Source: Candidatus Dojkabacteria bacterium (GTDB lineage: Bacteria > Patescibacteriota > Dojkabacteria > J137). Taken from it: DNA of 5,971 bases. Positions within the stretch are counted from its first letter, which is position 1; each line of letters begins with the position of its first letter. Under the pieces are notes generated by a model. That model was not told the DNA's origin. It did not search any database and worked only from the letters and a program-made list of their open reading frames with translations. Both the position numbers and the translations under genes were made by a program. The DNA is taken from assembly GCA_003694175.1 (NCBI GenBank), contig RFKV01000089.1, positions 1 through 5,971 on the forward strand, read 5' to 3'. Below, piece after piece: positions 1-5,768 of this stretch.

Positions 1-705
1 AGAACATATATTAATTATTGTACCAATTGGATCTGATAGCAGTTGAGTTAAAACTAAAATGATAGAACAAGCACAACAACAAAATAATATGATAAGAAAA
101 ACTACTATAGCCACTAAAGGGTTTGAGAACACTGCAACAACAATAGATCTGTTAATAAACCACAAAGATCTTTTTTCGATTTCTCTTTTGATTATATTCA
201 AAATCATTAACCTTACTACACGAATGACTAGAGCTCTTACTGATCCGAGACCTTTATAAAAATTCAATAGGTAGTTGGTACGAGAGATTAAACTTCTAAC
301 ATCCTCAGGGGTAAACTGATTACTAATCTGCGCAGCCCTTTCCATTCTTTCAAGTGCCCGCCTTATCCGCATCAACTCTTTTACATATTGATTTGGATTC
401 AAAAATCTGAATACTTTTGACAGATTTTTGATTACATTTTTTCCAGTTAACTCTGGATCCTCCTCAAATTTCTTAGAACGTAAATCTGTATATATTCTTC
501 CAATTGATCCCCCAAAAGCCTTAGAATATCCCCCATAACCAGATGTATTGATATGAATAACTTGTCCTAACAAAGTTAATAATTCCCTTAAGTCATTTAT
601 GTCTTTGATAGATCCAATCATCTTTTTTACTTGTTTCAGTATAGATGCAGTTTTTGATAGTTTTTCGATTCTATCTTTTATCCTTGAAAACTCCCTTTCA
701 AACAT
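1..705 (-). CDS. Unrecognised membrane-anchored protein, 3' end cut by the window edge
   Basis: I do not recognise this protein. Reading the minus strand from the ATG at 705 gives 235 codons without a stop, still open at base 1, so the C-terminus lies outside the window. An in-frame TAG four codons upstream (718-720) makes this ATG the only normal start. Residues 1-50 are charged, basic and probably helical. Residues 54-70 form a Gly/Tyr-rich stretch (TSGYGGYSKAFGGSIGR). Residues 85-195 are again rich in Arg, Lys and Leu. Residues 196-219 are a clear transmembrane segment containing CCCAC at 209-213. There is no N-terminal signal peptide, so the positive-inside rule puts the first 195 residues in the cytoplasm and whatever follows outside. 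This layout resembles conjugation or secretion-system proteins that carry an exported enzymatic domain after the membrane helix, but nothing visible confirms that. It is divergent from alaS. Confidence 0.75.
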   Translation of the reverse strand, partial: MFEREFSRIKDRIEKLSKTASILKQVKKMIGSIKDINDLRELLTLLGQVIHINTSGYGGYSKAFGGSIGRIYTDLRSKKFEEDPELTGKNVIKNLSKVFRFLNPNQYVKELMRIRRALERMERAAQISNQFTPEDVRSLISRTNYLLNFYKGLGSVRALVIRVVRLMILNIIKREIEKRSLWFINRSIVVAVFSNPLVAIVVFLIILFCCCACSIILVLTQLLSDPIGTIINICS

Positions 706-730
706 TTTTCTATTTAACTAACAAAAGTGG

Positions 731-759
731 TATATACAAATCCCTGTATCCTTATTTTA
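731..759 (-). promoter_or_regulatory. Candidate promoter for the unknown membrane protein gene
   Basis: On the minus strand TATATA at 736-731 could serve as a -10 box. Transcription would start near 724, giving a leader of about 18 bases before the ATG at 705. The -35 position (about 759-754) reads TAAAAT, a poor match that overlaps one of the palindromic boxes. No Shine-Dalgarno sequence lies before the start: the leader ends AAATAGAAAA. This is a position-based guess in AT-rich DNA. Confidence 0.3.
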
Positions 760-800
760 GTAAAATTAAAGTTGTTTGGTTGTTTGCAAGTTTACTAAAA
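755..800. promoter_or_regulatory. Paired palindromic boxes (operator-like) between divergent genes
   Basis: TTTTAGTAAA at 755-764 and TTTACTAAAA at 791-800 are perfect 10-base reverse complements. Each arm is also nearly self-palindromic (TTTA-S-TAAA), so the structure can be read as two copies of one 9-base box, 35 bases apart start to start. The left copy covers the expected -35 region of the leftward gene, and the right copy lies upstream of the alaS promoter. A dimeric regulator bound at both sites could control both divergent genes. All of this is inference from position and symmetry. An AT-rich chance repeat or a weak hairpin (26-base loop) is the alternative. Confidence 0.35.
771..786. 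repeat. Perfect 8-base tandem duplication
   Basis: GTTGTTTG occurs twice without a gap (771-778, 779-786), lying exactly between the two palindromic boxes. It is seen directly in the sequence. It may be a replication-slippage product or part of the regulatory region. Confidence 0.6.
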
Positions 801-818
801 ACTAACCATGCAAAACAA

Positions 819-832
819 ATGTAAAATGTAAA
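819..832. repeat. Perfect 7-base tandem duplication
   Basis: ATGTAAA occurs twice without a gap (819-825, 826-832), immediately upstream of the alaS promoter and covering the region where its -35 element would lie. Gain or loss of one unit would change what sits at the -35 position. Confidence 0.55.
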
Positions 833-857
833 CCGTTAATTAAAAGTATAGTATAAT
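827..857 (+). promoter_or_regulatory. Probable alaS promoter
   Basis: A consensus -10 hexamer TATAAT is at 852-857, directly preceded by an overlapping TATAGT at 847-852. The -35 is weak: the best candidate is TGTAAA at 827-832 with a 19-base spacer. Transcription would start near 864, leaving only about 24 bases before the ATG at 888. The leader has no Shine-Dalgarno motif and no room for a T-box or other riboswitch. The -10 is convincing, the -35 is not. Confidence 0.5.
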
Positions 858-887
858 TAACAATCTAAACATCGTTGTATTTTGAGT

Positions 888-2996
888 ATGAAAAAATCCT
901 CAAAAGAAATTAGGGATCTATTTATTTCATTTTGGAAAGAAGAACCCAGGAATTCGAAAGAAATTCCAAGCTCGTCCTTGGTTCCACAGAATGACTCTAC
1001 ATTGCTTTTCGTGAACTCCGGAATGTTTCCATTAGTTCCTTATCTAAACGGAATACCTCATCCTTTAGGAAAAAGAATTCATAATATTCAAAGGTGCGTC
1101 AGGACAAATGATATAGATGAAGTTGGTGACAACAGACACCTAGTGATGTTTGAGATGATTGGTAATTGGTCATTGGGTGATTTTGACAAAACCAATCAAA
1201 TACCATGGATAATGGAATTTTTTGTTGAAAAGTGTGGTTTGGATCCTTTTAGAATTTTTGTTTCTGTCTTTGCTGGGGATGAGTCAGCACCAAAGGATGA
1301 CACAGCAATTGAAACATGGAAAAAAGTGTTTGCGAAATATGGTATCAAAGCAGAGTACTCTGACAATATCTCAAAACTTCCAAAACCTTGGAATCCTGAG
1401 GAGGGAGTTCCCGAAGAACTAAAAAATTGGAAATATCGAATATTTCCTTACTCTAAAAAGAAAAATTGGTGGTCTCGAGCAGAGGTTCCTGGGGAAATCG
1501 GTGGTCCAACCTCAGAAATATTCTACGACATGGGAAGAGTAGAACTCATACAAGATGTCTACCACATAAACGATGATTCTGGAAGATTCATAGAGATAGG
1601 TAACAACGTTTTTATGGAGTACAAATTAGATCAAGAAATGAAGTGGGTTCCTTTAGAGCAAAAAAATATCGACTTCGGCGGAGGATTAGAAAGGATTGTG
1701 TTAGCGTGTCAAAACATCTCCGATCCATACAAAACAGACCTCTTCCAAAACATTATCTTTAAAACTGAAACTCTTGCAGGGAAAAAATACGAACTTTCCA
1801 AAAGTTTGAACCTAAATTTGGAAGTGAAAAGCTTCAGAGTGTTAGCTGAACATATAAGGAGTTCAGTGTTTCTTTTAGGAGATGGTGTCACTCCCAGTAA
1901 CAAAGATCAGGGCTATATACTAAGAAGATTGATAAGAAGAATGATAAGACACGCTCATCTTCTCAAAATCCAGGATAACTTCACGAAAAGTCTTGCCAAT
2001 GTCGTAATTGATGATTATGCTGACGCTTATCCGCATCTATCAGAAAATAGAGAAAAAATATTGGAAGAAATTGAAAAAGAAGAAATCAGGTTTAGAAAAA
2101 CTTTAGAAAATGGTCTCAACAACATAAACAAACTTTTTCAAAAAGTCTCCCAGAATAGTCAACACGATATATCACCTGAACACATAATTACTAAAAACTT
2201 AGATACAATATATGAATTGAATGGTAAAAAATTAAATTTAGGGGAGTGGGCATTCTACTTTTATGAGACATATGGTTTTCCACCCGAAATGTTTTTGGAG
2301 GAACTTAGTTCTTTTGTAAACAAAGTAAGCCTGGAAAATTACAAACAGGCATATGTGAAAATCGATGATCAATTAGTGTCGACTATAATTGAGAAGTTCA
2401 AGTACTTAAGTGAACAACATAGAATAAATTCAAAAGCAAGTGCTGAAAAAAAATTTTTAGGAGGATTAGCTGATACATCAGATGAGACTACGAAACTCCA
2501 CACAGCTCACCACTTATTGCTTGCCGCTATCCAAAAGTTATTAAATAAAGACATAAAACAAAGAGGAAGTAATATTACTTCACAAAGGTTGAGAATGGAC
2601 TTTAATTTTGATAGAAAACTGACTCAAGATGAAATAGAAGCAATAGAAAATTTAGTAAACCAAAAAATTGAGGAGAGTTTGCCAGTTTTTAGACTGGAAA
2701 TGCCAAAAGTTGAAGCAGAAAAGTTAAGAGCACAAATGGAGTTTGGGCAAAGGTACCCTGAAATCGTTTCGGTGTACATAATTGGAAACATCAAGCTAGA
2801 TAAAGAAAAATATCAAATATCGGAAATAATTGAACAATATGATAAAGTGTTTTCTATTGAGTTCTGCGCTGGACCACACGTATCTAATACATCGAAACTT
2901 TCTGAAGGTGGTAAAAAATTTAAAGTTTTTGAACACGTTTCAATCGGAGCAAACTTAAAAAGGATTAAAGCAGGCTTGATCAGTGTTTCAAAGTAA
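888..2996 (+). CDS. alaS: Alanine--tRNA ligase, compact form lacking the C-Ala domain
   Basis: This cytoplasmic class II enzyme charges tRNA-Ala with alanine using ATP. From ATG 888 it is 702 residues; an in-frame TTG at 882 would add two. ATG is preferred because neither start has a ribosome-binding site. Motif 2 (RCVRTNDIDEVG, about 69-80) leads into the conserved FEMIGNWSLGDF stretch, and motif 3 is GGGLER at about 264-269. The tRNA-recognition helices follow, with HIRSSVFLLGDG near 322-333. The editing domain near 523-690 keeps its zinc ligands: H538 and H542 in HTAHH, and C660 and H664 in CAGPH. This site normally clears mischarged Ser/Gly-tRNA-Ala. Usual bacterial AlaRS is about 850-900 residues. 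Here the beta-barrel with the FYAESGGQ-type motif is not visible before HTAHH, and the protein ends right after the editing domain, so C-Ala is missing. The canonical GPCGPC segment reads EIGGPTSEI. It is divergent from the membrane protein gene and appears monocistronic. Confidence 0.95.
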   Translation: MKKSSKEIRDLFISFWKEEPRNSKEIPSSSLVPQNDSTLLFVNSGMFPLVPYLNGIPHPLGKRIHNIQRCVRTNDIDEVGDNRHLVMFEMIGNWSLGDFDKTNQIPWIMEFFVEKCGLDPFRIFVSVFAGDESAPKDDTAIETWKKVFAKYGIKAEYSDNISKLPKPWNPEEGVPEELKNWKYRIFPYSKKKNWWSRAEVPGEIGGPTSEIFYDMGRVELIQDVYHINDDSGRFIEIGNNVFMEYKLDQEMKWVPLEQKNIDFGGGLERIVLACQNISDPYKTDLFQNIIFKTETLAGKKYELSKSLNLNLEVKSFRVLAEHIRSSVFLLGDGVTPSNKDQGYILRRLIRRMIRHAHLLKIQDNFTKSLANVVIDDYADAYPHLSENREKILEEIEKEEIRFRKTLENGLNNINKLFQKVSQNSQHDISPEHIITKNLDTIYELNGKKLNLGEWAFYFYETYGFPPEMFLEELSSFVNKVSLENYKQAYVKIDDQLVSTIIEKFKYLSEQHRINSKASAEKKFLGGLADTSDETTKLHTAHHLLLAAIQKLLNKDIKQRGSNITSQRLRMDFNFDRKLTQDEIEAIENLVNQKIEESLPVFRLEMPKVEAEKLRAQMEFGQRYPEIVSVYIIGNIKLDKEKYQISEIIEQYDKVFSIEFCAGPHVSNTSKLSEGGKKFKVFEHVSIGANLKRIKAGLISVSK

Positions 2997-3010
2997 ATAA
3001 ATAGGTTTTC

Positions 3011-4015
3011 TCAAACATTAACATCTTTGGGCTGCTTACCTAGTTTTTCTATCAACTTCACAACTAAAAAACCTATAGCTATAAGTAAAAATATTAAAAA
3101 AGTATTGTAGTTATTGTTTGGTAAAGCAGGTACCTTATCGATTATCTTTCCATCGCTGCTAAAAACTGGTTCAAAAAAAGGAAATATGACACGTAAAGAT
3201 CCAATCATCAAACCTAGAAGCACTGAATATGTTGCATCCTTAAATTTTAGGAAAAGGGTTTTGATAAACTTGATGAAAAATATAAAGCTTATCAATGCTC
3301 CAAGAACAAAAGCTAATAAATTAAGTAGATCATGGGGAGATATACTCAATTTGGTAATTGATCGAACCAATTCAATCATGTATTCGTAAATGCCAAAAAC
3401 AAGTAATACAAATGACCCGCTAATCCCAGGCAAAAGCATTGCAGTAATGACAAATATTGCTGCAAAAAAAATGTATATAGGATCAGGATTAATTACGACA
3501 ATAGATGGTTTAATACCTAATAGTAAAAATATAAAAATTGAGGATACAAAAATCACAAAAACATTAGCTAAAGTCTTTTTGTTTATAGACACCCATACCT
3601 TTAATATAGAGGCAGTTACTAAGCCAAAAAATACAGAATAAACATAGTTAGGTATTGCTTTAATTAAAAAACCTACTAGATTTATTAACAAAAAGTAAAC
3701 AGAAATTATTCCAAGTAACAATGGTAACCCAAAGTTAAAATTTGGATTTACCGGAACTTTTCCGTTCACCATGCTAAAACTGCGAACATGAATAAGTTTA
3801 CTGAAATGAAATCCAATCTTTTGCTTTAGCCAAGCAAGGAAATCATTTAAAAAGTCGATAAAATCATCATATACGTTCAAAGATAAAGCGAGCGTAGATC
3901 CACTAACTCCGGGAATCACCTCTGCTATGCCAATAATTATACCTTTAATATAATTTCTTACGAATTCGATCACAAACCCAGTCGTAAAAATTATTAAATC
4001 ATAACAGAAAACCAA
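3011..4015 (-). CDS. DUF368 (PopT-like) polyprenyl-phosphate transporter
   Basis: This integral membrane protein is of the DUF368 family. Characterised members (PopT) return undecaprenyl phosphate, the carrier for cell-wall and glycan precursors, to the cytoplasmic face. The 334-residue product has the family's internal duplication: EVIPGVSGSTLALSLNVYD (about 32-50) is matched by MLLPGISGSFVLLVFGIYE (about 193-211), and YSVFFGLVTASILKV (126-140) by YSVLLGLMIGSLRVI (263-277). About nine hydrophobic segments can be seen. Residues 62-95 form a polar stretch after the first repeat that looks like a lineage-specific loop. The longest frame starts at TTG 4015. GTG at 3973 is a strong alternative because it leaves about ten residues before the conserved KG, as is usual in the family, and drops 14 hydrophobic residues. 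Neither start has a Shine-Dalgarno sequence. The stop is TGA. The gene converges on alaS with 14 bases between them. Family assignment is firm; the exact substrate is inferred. Confidence 0.9.
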   Translation of the reverse strand: MVFCYDLIIFTTGFVIEFVRNYIKGIIIGIAEVIPGVSGSTLALSLNVYDDFIDFLNDFLAWLKQKIGFHFSKLIHVRSFSMVNGKVPVNPNFNFGLPLLLGIISVYFLLINLVGFLIKAIPNYVYSVFFGLVTASILKVWVSINKKTLANVFVIFVSSIFIFLLLGIKPSIVVINPDPIYIFFAAIFVITAMLLPGISGSFVLLVFGIYEYMIELVRSITKLSISPHDLLNLLAFVLGALISFIFFIKFIKTLFLKFKDATYSVLLGLMIGSLRVIFPFFEPVFSSDGKIIDKVPALPNNNYNTFLIFLLIAIGFLVVKLIEKLGKQPKDVNV

Positions 4016-4046
4016 TTTATTGATCTAACTTTAAACGAACCGTGTT

Positions 4047-4074
4047 TTAATACAAAGTTAAAAGTTAGTACAAA
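4047..4074 (-). promoter_or_regulatory. Weak candidate promoter for the DUF368 gene
   Basis: On the minus strand TATTAA at 4052-4047 could be a -10 box, preceded by TTTGTA at 4074-4069 with a 16-base spacer. A transcript would begin near 4040, about 25 bases before the TTG at 4015. The AAAGTTA tandem duplication fills the spacer. Both hexamers are imperfect. Confidence 0.22.
4054..4067. repeat. Perfect 7-base tandem duplication
   Basis: AAAGTTA occurs twice without a gap (4054-4060, 4061-4067), upstream of the DUF368 gene and inside the spacer of its candidate promoter. It is seen directly; its function is unknown. Confidence 0.55.
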
Positions 4075-4200
4075 GGATGTATCAAACTAAACGAACTAAC
4101 AAGTATCATTGTAAAACTTGAAAAAACTAATTCACTATGAACATTACCAAGTTTCGCACAAAGTAAACCAAGGCACAACACAAAATGAAAGAAACAAATA

Positions 4201-4225
4201 CAAAATTGTTCTTAAAACAAAATTG
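4201..4225 (-). terminator. Weak AT-only hairpin after uvrB, possible terminator
   Basis: On the minus strand, starting 12 bases past the uvrB stop, TTGTT and AACAA can pair around a 5-base loop. A 2-by-2 mismatch and then CAA/TTG extend the stem, followed by a T-rich run. The stem is almost entirely A-T pairs, so its stability is poor. Position and the following T-tract are the only support. Confidence 0.25.
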
Positions 4226-4236
4226 AAACCTGACTA

Positions 4237-5469
4237 TTAACTTAGGCTTACTTTACTGTTTCTACTCATTTGCAACTCCCACTCTCTTGGAGTTGCTGAA
4301 ACATAGATAACTTGATTTATTCTATTCAGAAACTCATCAAACTTGAGTGGTCTATTATCAAATGCTGATTTCATTCTAAATCCATAGTCAACTAAATTTT
4401 TTTTCCTAGCGTAATCCCCATTATACATTCCTTCTATTTGAGGTATAGTAATGTGAGACTCATCAATAAAAAGCAGAAAATCGTCTGGGAAATAATCAAG
4501 TAGAGTAGATGGTGGAGTACCAATTTCACGGCCATCGATGTATCTAGAATAATTTTCAATTCCTTTGGTATAACCAGTCTCCTCAATCATCTCTAAGTCA
4601 AAATTAACCCTTTGGCTTAGTCTAGTTGCCTCAACTATTTTGCCACTATCGTGGAAAGCTTTTACTTCCTTTTCCAAGTCTTCGCGTATTTTTGGTATCA
4701 CTCGTTTTAACTTTTCTTCAGGACTTACATTATGTTTAGAGGGGAATATAGTATATTCGTCTACTTTTGCTATCAATTCACCTGATATTGGATTAATAAG
4801 TTTTAACACATCTATTTCATCTCCAGAAAACTCGATTCTGAGTGCCAAATCAGAGGATACAGGCAAATTAACATCAATAATATCTCCTCTAACTCTGTAT
4901 GTTCCAAAATCAAAGTCGGTGTTTACCCTCTCATATTGCATGTCTCGTAGTCTAGTTAGCAACTTATCCCTATTCACAGTCTCACCAACAGACAATTTGA
5001 TACTGAGAGCAGTGTAGTCATCGGGATTTCCAAGCCCATATATACATGAAACGGTAGATACTATTACTACGTCTCTACGTGTTAGCAATGACATAGTTGC
5101 GGTATTTCTATACCTTTCTATTACATCATTGATATCGCTGTCTTTTTCTATGTACAAATCCTTAGCAGGTACATACGCCTCAGGTTGGTAGTAGTCATAA
5201 TAACTCACAAAATACTCAACTGCATTTTCTGGAAAAAACTCTCTAAACTCGGAGTAAAGCTGTGCAGCTAAAGTTTTATTGTGAGACAAAACTAAAGTAG
5301 GTAATCCAATATTGCTGATGATGTTTGCCATAGTAAAAGTTTTGCCAGTACCTGTTGCACCTACAAGAGTCTGATGTTTCCAACCTCGTTCTATACCTGC
5401 TGATAAGGCTTCAATTGCTGCTGGCTGATCTCCGAGAGGAACAAATTTTGAGTGAAGCTTAAATCCCAT
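4237..5469 (-). CDS. uvrB: UvrB N-terminal half, truncated after helicase motif III
   Basis: UvrB is the damage-verifying helicase subunit of the UvrABC nucleotide excision repair complex. The 410 residues read as a well-conserved N-terminal half: Walker A GATGTGKT at 37-44; motif Ia LVLSHNKTLAAQLY at 59-72; the DNA-clamping beta-hairpin around YYDYYQPEAYVP at 90-101; UvrA-contact domain 2 at roughly 150-250; DESH (motif II) at 336-339; and VSATP (motif III) at 390-394. The frame then runs about 16 residues and ends in tandem stops (TAA TAG). Normal UvrB is about 660-700 residues. Missing are domain 3 with motifs IV-VI, including the arginine-finger region, and the C-terminal UvrC-binding helices. 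ATP hydrolysis needs both RecA-like domains, so this product should be inactive alone. The ATG at 5469 has no Shine-Dalgarno motif. It may be a recent pseudogene, half of a split gene, or a rearrangement or assembly break. Family identity is certain; gene status is uncertain. Confidence 0.93.
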   Translation of the reverse strand: MGFKLHSKFVPLGDQPAAIEALSAGIERGWKHQTLVGATGTGKTFTMANIISNIGLPTLVLSHNKTLAAQLYSEFREFFPENAVEYFVSYYDYYQPEAYVPAKDLYIEKDSDINDVIERYRNTATMSLLTRRDVVIVSTVSCIYGLGNPDDYTALSIKLSVGETVNRDKLLTRLRDMQYERVNTDFDFGTYRVRGDIIDVNLPVSSDLALRIEFSGDEIDVLKLINPISGELIAKVDEYTIFPSKHNVSPEEKLKRVIPKIREDLEKEVKAFHDSGKIVEATRLSQRVNFDLEMIEETGYTKGIENYSRYIDGREIGTPPSTLLDYFPDDFLLFIDESHITIPQIEGMYNGDYARKKNLVDYGFRMKSAFDNRPLKFDEFLNRINQVIYVSATPREWELQMSRNSKVSLS

Positions 5470-5499
5470 TAACTGGCAACTTATCTAACAAACTTGAAG

Positions 5500-5508
5500 A
5501 TTTTAACA
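5500..5508 (-). promoter_or_regulatory. Candidate extended -10 promoter for uvrB
   Basis: The minus strand reads TGTTAAAAT at 5508-5500, which fits the extended -10 form TG-n-TAAAAT (five of six in the hexamer). Transcription would start near 5493, about 24 bases before the ATG at 5469. No good -35 is present, as is allowed for extended -10 promoters. No LexA-type SOS box was seen nearby. Confidence 0.35.
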
Positions 5509-5575
5509 TTTAAGTAAAAAACATGGATACAATCTTCTTACGTTCAATCAAAAATTGCCAAAACAATGTTACAAA

Positions 5576-5614
5576 TATTAGCTTTATTAGCTTAAACTAC
5601 TATACCTAAGCTAA
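5576..5614. repeat. Tandem 9-mer overlapping an 8-bp inverted repeat
   Basis: TATTAGCTT occurs twice without a gap (5576-5584, 5585-5593). The second copy provides most of a perfect inverted repeat, TTAGCTTA at 5587-5594 and TAAGCTAA at 5607-5614, with a 12-base loop. A CCTAAG direct repeat (5605-5610, 5616-5621) overlaps its right arm. It lies about 70 bases upstream of the uvrB -10 and about 155 bases downstream of the tRNA. It could be a weak hairpin, a protein-binding site or slippage debris. Confidence 0.45.
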
Positions 5615-5768
5615 ACCTAAGTATGAGTAACAAATTAACTTTATCCAATAGCCTAAATCTCTTCAACGTGTTTAACTCATTAGAGAGGAGAGAAAAACAA
5701 ACTATCCAAACAATGAACAAGCTATAAAAGAATAGAAATTAGACGGAGAGATCTGAATTCTACAAATG

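Larger units (their letters stand above)
4016..4236. other. Non-coding gap where the rest of uvrB would be expected
   Basis: Bases 4016-4236 hold no credible gene. I read the three minus-strand frames from the uvrB stop onward: all hit stops, and none shows UvrB domain 3 features (the IRPTG segment, GINLLREGLD, the QTIGRAARN motif VI). The plus strand is strongly A- and C-rich and offers only reading frames of about ten codons. No transposase remnant or clear terminal inverted repeat is visible. The gap carries a tandem repeat at 4054-4067 and a small imperfect palindrome at 4201-4225. Confidence 0.7.
5470..5768. other. Non-coding gap between uvrB and tRNA-Phe
   Basis: These 299 bases show no convincing gene. 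The longest candidate seen is a 34-codon frame at 5623-5727 (plus) with no ribosome-binding site and no recognisable product. The stretch contains the likely uvrB promoter, a tandem 9-mer overlapping an inverted repeat (5576-5614), and a purine-rich run near 5681-5697. No strong hairpin terminator follows the tRNA on the minus strand; only T-rich sequence is visible there. Confidence 0.55.

Noticed and set aside
59..259. A 66-codon plus-strand frame at the left edge
   Set aside because: It is antisense to the open minus-strand frame 1-705, which has coherent helix and membrane-segment structure and an upstream in-frame stop before its ATG.
864..887. T-box or other riboswitch controlling alaS
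   Set aside because: The leader after the likely -10 is about 24 bases, far too short, and no T-box-like hairpins or conserved bulge sequence exist upstream.
3114..3641. Two plus-strand frames of 91 and 83 codons
   Set aside because: They lie wholly within the DUF368 gene on the opposite strand, which has clear family motifs. They are antisense shadows.
888..4015. Alternative genetic code with UGA as glycine (Gracilibacteria/Absconditabacteria)
   Set aside because: The conserved frames contain no internal TGA at glycine positions, and the DUF368 gene uses TGA as its stop.
4136..4226. Short plus-strand ATG frames in the gap after uvrB
   Set aside because: They run only about 9 and 13 codons before stops and show no coding character.
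4016..4236. A frameshift restoring the UvrB C-terminal half
   Set aside because: All three minus-strand frames after the stop were read: none shows UvrB domain 3 motifs, and all contain stops.
4640..5017. A 125-codon plus-strand frame
   Set aside because: It is antisense to the conserved middle of uvrB and shows no independent protein features.
5623..5727. A 34-codon plus-strand frame (begins MSNKLTLSNS) in the uvrB-tRNA gap
   Set aside because: No ribosome-binding site or promoter, low-complexity A-rich composition, no recognisable product, and a length easily reached by chance.
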